Shown here piece after piece: positions 37,608-49,759 of a stretch of 64,000 nt of DNA (positions within the stretch are counted from its first letter, which is position 1; every line of letters starts with the position of its first letter). The position numbers and the translations under genes are program-made. Where the stretch lies: NCBI GenBank assembly GCA_028551475.1, contig CM052362.1, positions 4,649,354-4,713,353 of the forward strand, given 5' to 3'. This stretch comes from Casuarina equisetifolia. Lineage: Eukaryota > Streptophyta > Magnoliopsida > Fagales > Casuarinaceae. The notes below the pieces were generated by a model. The model made no database searches, was not told the origin of the DNA, and saw only the letters and a list, made by a program, of their open reading frames with translations.

Positions 37608-38535
37608 CTGTATAAGCTTTCATATGTATACAAATATTAAATTAATTTAATAAAAATAAATTTTTTAACATAATATTAAAGTTTAAGTTCTTTTATGCAT
37701 CCTTATATAAATATAAGTAAATTAAGATTCTATGTAAAAGTAATAGTAGAGATAACTTAGGTCAAATCATTATGATGAAAAAATAGATTAATAATATAAA
37801 TATTCAGTCATACATTTTTAAGATATTGGTATGTATAATTGGTCAAATGTGCACGTATTCTTTTACTTTTTTGTCAATTATGAGACGGAATAAGGATATT
37901 AACACATTATAGTAGGAGAAACTCCGCCGGAAAATAACATGGTAAGTTACAAGCTGCATAGAAGTGCTTGGTACATAAATGAATGTTGGTTGGTTCATGT
38001 TGAAATTAAACTTCTGGGACCCGGTGATCACCAGTCCAGAGGTCCCGATTGCGACAGATCATCACACAGAGATACGATTTTTTCTGAAGTGGGACCCACA
38101 AAACTACTGCCGGGCCCCACGGTTAAGTCGGTGGAAGGTTTTTAAGTAATGACGTATCGGTTTCGGGGGAAGAGAACCGAAACGGAAAACCGGGGTTGGG
38201 GTAGAAACGCGTTGGGAGACGAAACCACGGTTTTCTCGGGGCAGGTGGGTTTGACCGAAGGCGCCGAAAACCAACGCCAGCCTTGGAAAAAGAAAGCCCA
38301 ATACGAGCCACGGCTAAGCGAGCCCCCGAGCCTAGACTCGTAACGGCTAAAGCAGCACACAACAAAGTCTGTGTCGGGAGATGCAGAATACCATCTCCAA
38401 GAAGCTTCTGTTGTTTTCTTCTTAAACCAAACTCCACTTTCCCAATCTCTTTCTCAGTGGTCCTCACTCTCTGAGGAAAGTAAATAGGGGCTTGAATCTT
38501 GGGTTCCGGGTGGGGGAGATCGTCAGGGGTTTTTG

Positions 38536-39955
38536 ATGGCGGAAAATGAGGGATTCGGCGGGGACCATCTCAGGGAGGCGACGAGTTTCTCTCAGCTTCT
38601 GCTGGCAGACGACGATGGCGATGTTGCTGCAGGTCTTGATGTGGACAACAGCTTCAGCTACTCCTCTGTTTTTTCCTCCGAAAAGCCTCCCAGAATGCTC
38701 TGCTTCGGGGACTACCACCACGACAGCGAGCTGGTGTATCCAGAGACTACCACGACTCCGCAGAAATCGGGGGTTACATGCAGCGATTCCTCCTCAGCTT
38801 CTTCAAGCAATAACGGCGGCGTAAACGCACTCTCAAAATCTGTTGTGAGTCGACGCGGTTGTTTGTTTGACAGATAAAAGGTAGGGCCTTTGGTACGGGT
38901 TTTCAGTTTTGAAGTATTCTCTTCATCGTCTTTGCAGAAAAAGCGAAATGGGTCCGGTCCGGAATTCGTCACCGCAGTTGCGGTAGCCGGTCAGAGAACT
39001 TCTAAAAAGACTAAGACGGAGACTCCCAGCCCGGCCGGCCATGCAAAGGTTAGATAAATCAAACAATAGTTCTGCTGCATGCCATTTCTTGCGATGAATT
39101 ACTTCGCGTAAAGATTTTGTTTTGGTTATGGCAGAGGAAGGAGAAGCTCGGAGAACGAATCACGACATTGCAACAGCTGGTTTCTCCGTTTGGGAAGGTA
39201 AAGTTTAGAATCTTCGCCGTCGAAGTATTGTTCAGTGAATGGCATGCAGATATGTTTGGAAATTGAAACTCTGAAACGAAAATGTTGCAGACAGATACGG
39301 CCTCAGTGCTGCACGAGGCGATGGGATATATCAGGTTTCTGCACGAACAGGTGCAGGTCCTCTGCTCTCCTTACCTTCAACGCCTGCCATCGTCCTCGCC
39401 CCACCCCGCAGCTGTAAGTGCAAAAAGCACATCACTTTCAGATTCCTTTCTTTCTCTTTCACTATTTCCGAACGTAAACAGTAAAGTATTCTTTTCCATG
39501 AAATCCGACAACCCTCTTGTCCCATCAACAGCCATAAGAATTGACGCGGGACCAAGAACACTAGGGTCCCACAACCTGCTCTGATTCAACCTGGCGTGTC
39601 GTCACTTTGTTAGAGTTCAGGTGTGGGTGCCACTGAGCGTGACCATACACTAAACTCGAAGAAATTTGACCATGAGGGCCATGGTGAAAAGGAATCGGTA
39701 GTCAGTACAATCTTTCCGTGAATCAAGATAAGGATGATCCTTTAACTTTCATTATCGTTTTCTGTGGATGATTGATAGGGAGGAGTAGAAGGAGGAGGAG
39801 GTGGAGAAAACGGAGAAGATGGGCGGAAGGATTTGAGAAGCCGAGGGCTGTGCCTGGTTCCCGTAGAATCCACTTCCCACGTCGCCAACAGCAACGGTGC
39901 TGATTTCTGGTCGCCGGCGGCCATGGGAAGCAACGCCCCATCGTCAACAAAGTAG
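38536..39955 (+). CDS. Atypical bHLH transcription factor (bHLH68-like)
   Basis: Five exons encode 260 aa: 38536-38844, 38938-39048, 39135-39197, 39291-39413 and 39779-39955. All introns have GT-AG ends and lie between codons. The N-terminus is acidic/Ser-rich ([13 protein letters not shown] near 60-72). The helix-loop-helix begins [20 protein letters not shown] and continues [20 protein letters not shown] across the exon 3/exon 4 border. The last exon has a Gly-rich linker, then [11 protein letters not shown] and NGADFWSPA, the C-terminal signature of bHLH68-type proteins. The basic region lacks the usual His-Glu-Arg set, so E-box binding is doubtful and dimerisation is more secure. The start is the first ATG in frame. 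Arabidopsis relatives act in stress and growth control. Confidence 0.9.
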
Positions 39956-42400
39956 GGAGGGAGAATACTGGTCCGTCAAACCCATCTTTTTGTAAACGCT
40001 CCTTTTTGGAAAAGGTCGAAAAGGGTGAACAAAGCTGACAGAGGATCAAAGCTGCACGAACATGGTTAGGGATGAGAGACTAAAATAGTAGGGGGAAAAA
40101 GTTTGTTTCTTTTTTCTTTTCCTTTCCGTCTTGTTCTTGAGTATCTGTGGTGCAAAGGGGTTGCCTTTCGGCTTCTGAGGAATGGAGTACTTGTAAATTT
40201 CCAAGGCTTAATCAATTACCAAGGGATTTTGAGATGGGGGGTCTGTCCATTCGTCGCAACCCTCTTCTCTGCGGTTTTCGCTTTTCAAAGTAGCTTTCTG
40301 CATTCCATTGTTGTTGCTTCTCCCCCACGACGACTCCGTTGATGAGTCATGCTGCAACCTCCATGGCCTCTGTTAGAACAAAAGGGTATTTCTCTTCGTG
40401 TAAAGATTGACAGTGGTTTGGTCACCTTATTTTCTAGTCCTGGAAGCTATGATCAGAACAAATTCATTAGGGCCAGATTGAGTTCCATCCAAAAGTATCA
40501 ATCTAATAGAAGTAATCAGATTTTTTTTTTATATGATTAGATTATTCCATTTGTCAATAAAATCAATACGATTCCAACAAGGTAAATGATTAAAAAAAAT
40601 TCATTTTTCTCCTTTGATATTTAATATTACTTGTAAGTGAGATAAAATAAAGTAAATTCAATTGAAAGAGGAAGAACATTTATATATATAATACAAAATG
40701 TCAACAAAAAGATCAATTTTTAATTTCCTTATATAAAAATTCTCAAGAAAAGAGACATTTAAATACATAAAAAAGAGATAGATATCATTTTTAATAGTTG
40801 TCGTTATTGTCTCAATAAATGAACATATTTAATAATAATAATAATAATATTTAGTTTATAATCTTTGAATAATATTTCATGTAAAGTTTTTTTTTTTTTT
40901 TTTTTTTACTTAGACTAAAACTATAACAGTCCTTCTTAAGTTTGAATTTTGATTTTATATAGAACAAATATTCAATTTATTACAATAAAAAATAAAAAAT
41001 ACTAAAATATTAATAAACTTTTAGACGATTTATATCTTAAGCTTTAATAATCTCCGAAACGAGGGCCTATTCCCTGCTGCTTTGAGTCCAATCAGCAACC
41101 TGGGGTGCCTGGTTGATTCAGGACTAGGGGAGTGGGTACAACCTAAGTACCTTTAGTTCGCAGTTGCCTTCGGCGGCAGACAATCTCGTATGTGCACGAG
41201 CGTGCGCAACGCGAATCTGATGGGACGTGCAACGCGCCTTTCAGCTGTGCTCGCTTTTCCCCACTACCCGATTCGTTTCTTAGACCGTTGATTATCATGG
41301 CCCCACATTGCTAGGCGCAACTTTCCCAGGCTTTAATTGGACGAAAGATATAGATTCCAGAGATTTCATTTGTCTAACAATGAACCAATACATCTTTAAG
41401 TGTAATTAACTTTTAGGTTGCTTAGTAAGTTTAGTAATGAAATAATAGAGATTTCAACTGTGAGTTTGAATTTTACATTGTATGTATGTATTGTAATATT
41501 AAAAAGAGAAAAAAGTAAATAATTTTTAAGAATTTTTTTTAAACCAATGTCCCTAAACACTAAACAAAAGCATTACAAAAGATAAAGGAAAAAGAATAAG
41601 ATAGATTTTAAATTGTTAAGCCCCACGTGGGAAAACAATAAATTTAAAAACGAATTTTATTCTACTTAATGCGGTTTAAGTTTGATATAAATCATTCATT
41701 ACAAAATCTAATAGTATCAATTAGGTCTTGTAGTTTTCTAAAACTATTAATACCAATTTTTCTCTTCAGTAAGGTAGTCCTTAAATAGGCTAAAAGAAAA
41801 AATGTCGAGAAACATGTAGTGGTTAATTATAGATTAATCCATTACTTATAACTTAAAAAGAGTAATCTATCATTAAAATAATTATGCTCTAAAAAAATAT
41901 TGTGAATAACTTTAAATTAGTATAAGTTAGGCACTTCTTGTATGGTTAAGATCTCAATCTATTCAAAATTTGACTTAAAAGTAAGTGACTTTTTATTCCT
42001 TATAAAAAAGTGTTCCTAAACCAGATTTACGCAATTGGTACACAAATGCTATTTCACTTGCTTCCTTGCCTCCAAGTATGGGCCAATTTATAAAGTGATG
42101 AAAAAGAGCAATTTAAAGGTGATCATAGGAAACTAATTTATGATGAGGTGATGTACTTAAAACTTAAATTTTAATATTTTGTTAGAAAGCTCGTTTCAAT
42201 TTGAAAGTTAATTGGATATTTATTCCTTATAAAAAGGATTTTCAAGCAAGATTTATACAATCTATGACTCATGCCAGCATTTATTATTCATGTAATCTTT
42301 TTTATTTTAATTAATATTATTTTTATTTTTTTACAATAGAATCACTTAGTTTCATTCATTTTTGAAAACTGCAATACACCATTCAACATGCCAACCCAAA
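39956..42400. other. bHLH 3' flank, then start of the F-box duplication region
   Basis: From 39956 to about 41040 is the bHLH 3' UTR and AT-rich DNA. A GC-richer island at 41075-41265 encodes nothing I recognise. From about 41260 to 42400 the sequence is the first copy of an intergenic segment seen again at about 46940-48560 and 62980-63960. Confidence 0.6.
41260..42400. repeat. F-box cluster upstream segment, copy 1
   Basis: Shares long aligned stretches, such as the AAACATGTAGTGGTTAATTAT block and the GAGCAATTTAAAGGTGATCA block, with 46940-48560 and 62980-63960. Confidence 0.85.
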
Positions 42401-42925
42401 TCGTTCGTGAACGGGGCGAGCCATTGGTTAGGATCCAATGCATCACTTCGAGGGTTCAACCGGGTGGTCATGGTTTTTGACATGTGCGATGAGGAATTCC
42501 GATCAATGAAGCTTCCGGGTTGTCTAACAGGAGCGTACCTCCCTGACCTTTGTATCGGGGTCTCTGGCGGATTGCTTTCGCTGATAAACTACGACCGGGG
42601 ACCGGCAGGTATCTTGAGTTGCAGCGTCTGGTTGTTGAAGGAGTACGGGATCGTAGAGTCATGGACCATATGCGCCACGATTGATTTAAGTGACTGGGGA
42701 GTTTTAAGGAGGAGTTTGTTTAGTTTCAGGAACAAAGAAGAGATTATGTTCGAGACAAGTAGAAACATGCTGGTGTTGTTTGATCTCAAGACAAAGAGAA
42801 TCAACGATCTGGGAATGAAAATCGAAGGTCACGGGCACACCATGAATACTTACAAGGAAAGTCTAGTTTTACTTAATGATGGCAGGGCTACTCAGAGAAC
42901 CGGTTTTGTTCAAAGAAAAGGATGA
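42401..42925 (+). pseudogene. F-box/FBA pseudogene, 5' half deleted (copy 1)
   Basis: It begins abruptly at SFVNGASHWLG, a point near residue 206 of the intact neighbour, and then reads open to a stop at 42923-42925. Conserved blocks SGGLLSLINYDRGP, VWLLKEYG and MNTYKESLVLLN are present. The F-box and first FBA half are missing. The DNA directly before the junction (to 42400) matches sequence that lies several hundred bases upstream of the intact copies (for example 43321-43430). One deletion therefore joined an upstream flank to mid-gene. No ATG starts the frame at a useful place. Confidence 0.88.
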
Positions 42926-44134
42926 GGCTAGCAGGACTGTGAGGATGGCTAAGGAAAGTAACAGAACAAAACCAAGTTAGAACAGGAGAGAACCAGATGA
43001 AAGGACGAAGCTGCCTCCTTTTCTGAACTTGGTTAATTGCCGTCTTTGCTATGATATGTCTTTTATATTTTGTTTAAGTCTCAACGATGTGTAAATATTC
43101 ATTTTAGTTAGTTTTTGATCAATTTTATGCTTTTTAATCCGGTAATACAGTTCAATTGGATTAAATTTAACTTTTTAATATAAAAAAAAAATTCAAAGCT
43201 AGCATTACAATTCATCTAAAGAGAAAAATGAATTAAGAGTTAAAAATAGAAGTTCATGATCCTTTCAATGGGAAAAACACAAACTTCATGAATGAAAATT
43301 TCACTAAGTTTATGTCGGCTTTACAATGCAATCATTTAGTTTCATTCATTTTTGTATGGAAATTCTTTTAATAATCAATTGGTTTAAAATTGCTGTATAC
43401 CGCTCAACATGCCAATCCAAATAAAAATTATAAAATAATTGTCAATGAATTGAAAAATAACTCCTTGAAATAAAAAAGAAATGAAAGATAGACCTGAAAA
43501 ATATAAAAACTCAAGTTCCTGATCTCTTGGGGTTTATCTCCAAACCTAGCTGAAGTAAGTCGGCCCCTTGCAATTGCTTCGTCCAAGAAACCACAAAAAG
43601 CACAAACAAGGGTTTTAGCTTAGGGCATCGCCAAGTTTTGGTTGTCCTCTCCAGACCGCGTGAAAGTGAGCAAAAGAGAGGCTATCGAATCTAGTTATGT
43701 TAAATAAGGGATTTTAAGCCCTTTGGTTATGTTATTTTATGTTTTTAGATTTTTTTAATTAAGGAGATTGAATAGTTTTTGAAAAATGTCCAAAACCCAA
43801 TCAACTTGGGAGTTTAAAAAACAATCATTTTAGGCTAAGAGATTGAATAGTTTTGGAGAACCTAAAACTAGTTGTTTTGGGAAATTCAAAACCCACTCAC
43901 CCTAGGTTAAGAATTAAGTTATAAATAAAAAACACAGTAAAAAGATAGAATCATGCTTACTAAAGAGATTGAAATCTTGGTTTGCCCTTTATAATCAAGG
44001 AAGCTTTAGGTTCTCAATCTTGATATTGTGTGTATATGTGTTGTTATTTTCTAGTGTTTTGTGTTCTTCTGTGTTCCCTTTAATTCTAAGACCACATTCC
44101 TAAGGTTAGGGGTGCAACAGAGCGTGATAGAGAT
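42926..44134. other. Spacer and leader of the first intact F-box gene
   Basis: It holds the 3' flank of the truncated copy, then the conserved cluster leader (AAGAAACCACAAAAAGCACAA near 43587). An extra segment at about 43688-44119 is present before the intact genes but absent before the pseudogene at 49760. A TATAAATAAA sequence at about 43920 is a possible core promoter. Confidence 0.55.
43688..44119. repeat. Extra leader segment before intact F-box gene 1
   Basis: Starts after GAGCAAAAGAGAG and ends in AGGTTAGGGGTGCAAC, just before AGCGTGATAGAG and the ATG. It is homologous to the DNA before the second intact gene (57655-58525). In the pseudogene at 49760 the two flanks are directly joined. 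It could be an inserted element or a retained ancestral segment. Confidence 0.6.
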
Positions 44135-45247
44135 ATGCTGGCGCCGATTCCACCTGACCTTCAGGCTGATATCCTGGTAAGATTACCCGTTAAGTCTCTT
44201 TTACGATTCCGATGTGTTTCTCGATCGTGGAAATCATTGATCAGTAGCTCTAATTTTATTTCCAAGCATAACAAATTCTCCGACAATTACTTTCACCTCT
44301 TACATTGGTATGACTATGTTAAAATGGAGAACATTGGTCCGTATGAGTTTGATAATTCGTTCACCGAGTTCAGAAGTACAGATTTTCCGTCCCAGGTAAA
44401 GAGTATATGGTACAGCTCCGTCCTTGAATGTAACGGATTAATACTCTTCGCCGGTGACAGCGAACGTTGCATTCTGTGGAATCCTGCTATTGGAAAGTCC
44501 ATGACCTTACCCAGATCTTGCATTGAGGTTCCCAAATCCTATGAGACTTCTTACGGGTTTGGTTTTGACCACGGAAGCAACGACTACAAGGTGCTGAGAA
44601 TCGTTTATGAACGCAAGTATGAGCCTTCCGAAGTCGGAATTCTTGCCCAGCTCTTTAATCTCCGAACAGGCGCTTGGAAGTCGGTGAGGGTCGATAAGGA
44701 TTTTAGGTATCGTCTACTATATCGATCGCACTCGTTCGTGAACGGTGCGAGCCATTGGGTAGGATACAAAGGTGCTGCGTGGGAGATGCGTGATGCAGTG
44801 GTCGTGGTTTTTGATATGTGCGATGAGAAATTCCGATTAATGAAGCTTCCGGATTGCCTACACGGCGTGTTGGACAGAGACGCTACTCTCGTGGTCTCCG
44901 GCGGATTGCTTTCGTTGATAAACTACGACCGTGGACCAGAAGGTATCATCAGTTGTAGCGTCTGGTTGTTGAAGGAGTACGGCGACGTAGAGTCATGGAC
45001 TATAGGTGCTACGATTGATTTAAGTAACTGGGGATGGCATAGGGGGAGTTTGCTCAGTTTCAGGAACAAAGAAGAGATTCTGTTCGTGACAGGTGGAGGG
45101 ACGCCGGTGTTGTTTGATCTCAAGACACAGAGGCTCACCGTGCTAGGAATTAAAATGGAAAATTACCCGCTTTTCATGAATACTTACAAGGAAAGTCTAG
45201 TTTTACTTAATGAAGACAGGTTTTGTTCAAAGAAAAAGTTAGAATAG
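44135..45247 (+). CDS. F-box/FBA protein (CPR1/At3g06240-like), intact copy 1
   Basis: An intronless 370-aa protein. The F-box is at about residues 4-46 (PPDLQADILVRLPVKSLLRF, then CVSRSWKSLI) and is expected to bind SKP1/ASK in an SCF ubiquitin ligase. The rest is an F-box-associated (FBA) domain expected to bind a substrate, with CNGLILF, CILWNPAIGKSM, YGFGFDHGSNDYKVLRI, SFVNGASHWVG, VVFDMCDEKFRLMKLP, SGGLLSLINYDRG and VWLLKEYG in the usual order. Length is normal for the family. The ATG at 44135-44137 begins the conserved MxAPIPPDLQ start. It belongs to a tandem array with one more intact copy and several broken ones. Its substrate is unknown. Confidence 0.93.
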   Translation: MLAPIPPDLQADILVRLPVKSLLRFRCVSRSWKSLISSSNFISKHNKFSDNYFHLLHWYDYVKMENIGPYEFDNSFTEFRSTDFPSQVKSIWYSSVLECNGLILFAGDSERCILWNPAIGKSMTLPRSCIEVPKSYETSYGFGFDHGSNDYKVLRIVYERKYEPSEVGILAQLFNLRTGAWKSVRVDKDFRYRLLYRSHSFVNGASHWVGYKGAAWEMRDAVVVVFDMCDEKFRLMKLPDCLHGVLDRDATLVVSGGLLSLINYDRGPEGIISCSVWLLKEYGDVESWTIGATIDLSNWGWHRGSLLSFRNKEEILFVTGGGTPVLFDLKTQRLTVLGIKMENYPLFMNTYKESLVLLNEDRFCSKKKLE

Positions 45248-48200
45248 GAGAGAAACAGTTGGACGGACAGATGGGTTTTAAGGGGAAAATCAAGTTATTC
45301 TATGATATAAATTTAGGTTACATAAATATTCTCAATCACTAAGAATGTAATCTCTTCTTTCTTTGCCTTATTCTTGTGTTTATCTATTTTAAATAATAAA
45401 TAAACGAAAAGAGGAATGCTTATAGTTTCTTTAAGAAAAGCTAACTTTTAATTGCTTAAAGCATATATATAATTCTCTTCTTTTTTTTTCTTGGTTACAA
45501 CATTTACTTTGCTTACAAAATTCTACATGATAGATGAAAAAAAATGTAAGCCGACTCACCAATAGGATCCTATAGATCCATAGCAAGTAACAAGAAGGAG
45601 TGATGGATAGGAGATTGTTGGAAGATAATATGTAATGAGATGCCACACTTGAATTTGAAATTCTAGTTGTAAATGTTAAAAATAATTCAACTACATTAGT
45701 TAAAATAGTTTATTAAGAAAGACAAATATCTAAATATGTAAAAAAATACCATGTTACAATTTTATATGATAATTACCCTTTAATATTTTAGAGTAATAAG
45801 TAATATTATTTTGATTCAATCTTTTGCTCATGAAAACATCATTTTTTTCTCACCAAACTTTAACTCAACCCAATTCGGCCTAGCCTTGTTGGGCCTCCAT
45901 CAAACACACACTCGTACATTCACAAAACTTCATTTGAATAAGGTTTTGAGCAAACTTCCTCGACGCAAGTTTTACAAGAGAATGAATATAGATTCTTCTT
46001 GCTTTATAAGCTCATCTAGAGCTTAAAGGCCTAGGTGAGGCTTCAACTTTAACAAGAAGTCAACCACTTCAAATTATTAAATTTTATAGAATGAGACTCA
46101 TATTTAACTTAAAAATTTAAATATTAAGTGATAAAACCTATATCTTTATAAAAAAAAATTTAATATCTTTTTTACCAATGTGAAACTCATTGGCCACATC
46201 TAACAAACTCCGTTTCCATAATAATTAAACTATTGGATTATCATGTTGTAGTATTCTATGGGTAATGCATTAATTAAAATTAAAAGGAGTTTATAAGGAT
46301 GCTAAGGAAAATCTTGGTTTTAATATCATATTAAATTTTATAAAGTATAGCCCATATCAAACTTAACACCTTAAGGTATTAGAGGGTTTAATCCACCTTT
46401 TTATAAGTAGAATATTTAATATTTTTCTTAGTAATGTATAATTTATTGACTACATCTTAACACAAATTGTTCTAATGATAATAATAATAGCAATAGGCAC
46501 CCTAAGCCGCACCTAGGGTTTGTTGGCTACTCCTGCAAAGCACCATTCTCCGATTTCACCAGGTTTTTTTTTTTCTTCTTCTCTCTCATTTCCCTAGTTT
46601 CTTTTTCATTGACCTATATTTACTTATTCAATTTGGAAGTACTTACAACATTTTTTTGAATTAAATGATGGATGATAATTGTAAAATTTTTAAGCAAAAC
46701 ATCAATTTATTTAATTCTATATTTTTTTGGATAGTTTTTGATATACATTTCGTACAACCTTTTCTAAGTACTAAAAATAACACGGCTGGTATTTTCGAAC
46801 CGTTTACTATACAGATACATGTTTGCATGCAGGGAAAAGTTAAAAAGATTAATGACTTAGATCATTTTCTTATATTCGATGTGCAGTGATGTGGTGGTCT
46901 TTTGGATTGCAATTTATAGTCTTTCCGCCGTGCTTTCTTTTTCCCACTAAATGATGCCTTTTCTAGTCCACTTCGATTCTGATGCGCCCAACTTACTGCA
47001 CTAAGAAAGTTGCAACTTTCCCAGGTCTTAAATGGACGAAAGATCCTATTTCTACAAACTTTGTTTGGCTCGGAATGAACTATAAATATGTCAACCGTAA
47101 TTAACGTTTAAGAATTTTTTAATCTTGGCCTCTCTTTTTTAAACCAAAGTCCTAAACACAAAACAAAAACATTAGAAAAACAAAGGAAAGAAAATAACAG
47201 AGATTTTAAATCTTTATTTTGATATGACTTTTATATACTATTAAATCTTTATGTTGATTTAGTTGCTTATTAAAGTTAACTTTCGGATTGAATTTTAAAA
47301 TTTTAATATGATGAGCAATTAATTGGAAAATTTTAAGCTAAACATGAATTTATTTGTCATCTTTCAATTTATGGATAGTTTTTTTATATTGATTATTTAC
47401 AACTTTTTCTGCACAAGGTATATCTAGTTACTGAACTAGGTACTGAAAATAACATGGCTGGCATCTTTTTAACTGTTTACTATACATATAATCTTTGCAC
47501 ACAAGGAAAATTTAAAAAAGATTAATGACTTTGGGAAATTTTTTTATATTCGATTATGTGTAATGATGTGGTGTTGTCTTTTGGATTGCAATTTTAAAGT
47601 CTTTTAGTTGGACTGCAATTTTAAAACTATTAATACCACTTTTTCTCTTCACTTAAGGTATCCTTAAATAGACTAAAAGAAAAAATGTCAAGAAACATGT
47701 AGTGGTTAATTATATAAGAGTCCATTACTCATAACTTAAAAAGACAAATCTATTATTATAATACTTATAATTTAAAAAATTAACATGAATAATTTTAAAT
47801 TAGTGTAAATTGGGCACTTTTTCATGGTTAAGATCCCAATCTGTCTAAAATTTGACTTAAAAGTATGTGATTTTTTCTTCCTTATGAAGAAGTATTCCTA
47901 AACTAGATTTTGGCAATTGGTACTCAAATGCTATTTCATTTGCTTCCTTGCCTCCAAGCGTGGGCCAACTCATGAAGTGATGAAATAGAGCAATTTAAAG
48001 GTGATCATAGGAAACTAATTTGTAATGAGGTGAGCACTTAAAACTTATACTTTAGTATCTTGTTAGAAAGCTCATTTCAATCTAAAAGTCAATTGGATAT
48101 TTATTCCTTATAAAGAGGATTCTCAAGCAAGATATATATAATTTATGACTTATGTCAAAATTTAATATTTATGTAATCTTTTTTATTCTAATTATTACTA

Positions 48201-49759
48201 TTTTTATTTATAAAATAATGCTACTTGTTGATCCCATAATAATAATAATGACAAATGGTAGCATCCATTTGCATGAAGGAAATGAGATGCAGTATAGGTT
48301 CTTTTGGTTGTTAAAGGTAAAATTTAGAAATGTTACATTTTATAGTTGTAATGGAAATTATTTGATTTGTAGTTATGATTTTTTTATTTATTTATGATGA
48401 CTAAAATTTTTAAGCATAGCTTGACAAATAATTTTTCCATTAGAATTTTTTGTATAAATCTTAATGAAAATTTGGTTATCGTCAAGTTGACTATATTCAA
48501 TCATAGAAAGTATGATATGTGTATTTAGATTGAAGTTCAACACAAGACAAGATACCATTAAGAAGATCTATGATCTCCTTTCATTTTATCAAAGAAAATG
48601 AAATAATTTTGTTTCCTTGAAAATGGGAGAGACTAACTCAACCTATAGACACACGACAAAAAAAACAGAGAAAGTGAAAATCAATCTCATACAAATAAAG
48701 ACGAAGTACTTCACTTCAACCAAAAACATTTATACCCTATAACTGTGTAAAGTTTAACTTGTTGTTACACATAATAATGATTATACTCTTTATAGGATCA
48801 GTTTTCAACTCTATCTCTTCCTTCTTAAATGCAAATGAGTAAAACCACTATTTATTATTATTATTTCTCCTTTTACAGATAAAATCATTCTTCAAGTGTT
48901 CTTCACACACCTTATTATTTTTTTTTAACGACAATCATTCTTCAAATGTCTTTTTTACTCTCTATTACTTTTTTTGTATAGATAAAACCATTATTTATTT
49001 ATTTTTTTCTATATCTTGAGATTGTGTATAGAAAAGATTTTTGAAGTAAAGTTCAAATGAATGAAAAACTTTATTAATATTAGGCTAACTTTTTGAGTTG
49101 GGCTTTTAGGCCTTCTAACAAAGACAAAGAACAATATTATGATGAATTACTACTTTCTTTTTCTTTTCCCTACATTGCACAAGTTTTGATTTTTATATGG
49201 ACATGGTTCTCTACGCAACCAAATATAGCATATAATAACTTTTTGGTTGAGGCTAAATGAAAGCCCTAATTTTAAGAAAGAACTTAACTTTCAAAAGTAA
49301 AAGTTCATGATCCTTTAAATGGAAAGAACACAAAATTTATGAACAAAAATTTCCCTTAAAATTTATCTCGGCTTACAATGGAATCATTTAGTTTTATTCA
49401 TTTTTGTATGGAGATTTTTTATTTTATTAATCAATCCTATCTAACCAGATAATCCGTTGAAAATTTCTATGTACCATTCAAACTGCCAACCCAAATAAAA
49501 ATTATAAAATAATTGTCAAGGAATTGAAAAATACTTGAAAGAAAAAAAAAAAAGATAGAACTGAAAAATATTAAAACTCAAGCTCCTGATATCCCGGGGT
49601 TGATCTCCAAATCCCATCGCAGGCAAGTAGGCCTTTGGGCTTCCTTCTTCTCCAAGAAACCACAAAAAGCACAAAGTAGGGTTTTAGCTGAGGGCGTCCC
49701 TAGTTTTTGGCCGTCTTCTCCAAACCGCGTTAAAGTGAGCGAAAGAGAGCGTGACAGAG
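45248..49759. other. Spacer between F-box copies, with second upstream segment
   Basis: From 45248 to about 46030 is the 3' flank of intact copy 1; its block near 45430-45700 recurs at 62570-62790 and partly at 57000-57080. From about 46940 to 48560 is the second copy of the cluster's upstream segment. From about 49200 to 49759 is the conserved leader of the next F-box copy. AT-rich, with no coding frame supported. Confidence 0.6.
46940..48560. repeat. F-box cluster upstream segment, copy 2
   Basis: Aligns with 41260-42400 and 62980-63960 over most of its length, with small indels. Confidence 0.85.

Larger units (their letters stand above)
35769..38535. other. Intergenic region between LYR and bHLH genes
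   Basis: It starts with the LYR 3' UTR. An (AT)n tract lies at 37572-37604. The last 400 bases or so (from about 38130) are GC-rich and are probably the bHLH leader/promoter; minus-strand frames there (38104-38467) are shadows. A GC-richer island at 37020-37273 holds an unrecognised 82-codon minus-strand frame. Confidence 0.55.

Noticed and set aside
38123..38467. 114-codon minus-strand frame upstream of the bHLH gene
   Set aside because: It lies in the GC-rich leader/promoter of the plus-strand bHLH gene and has no known family. Probably chance.
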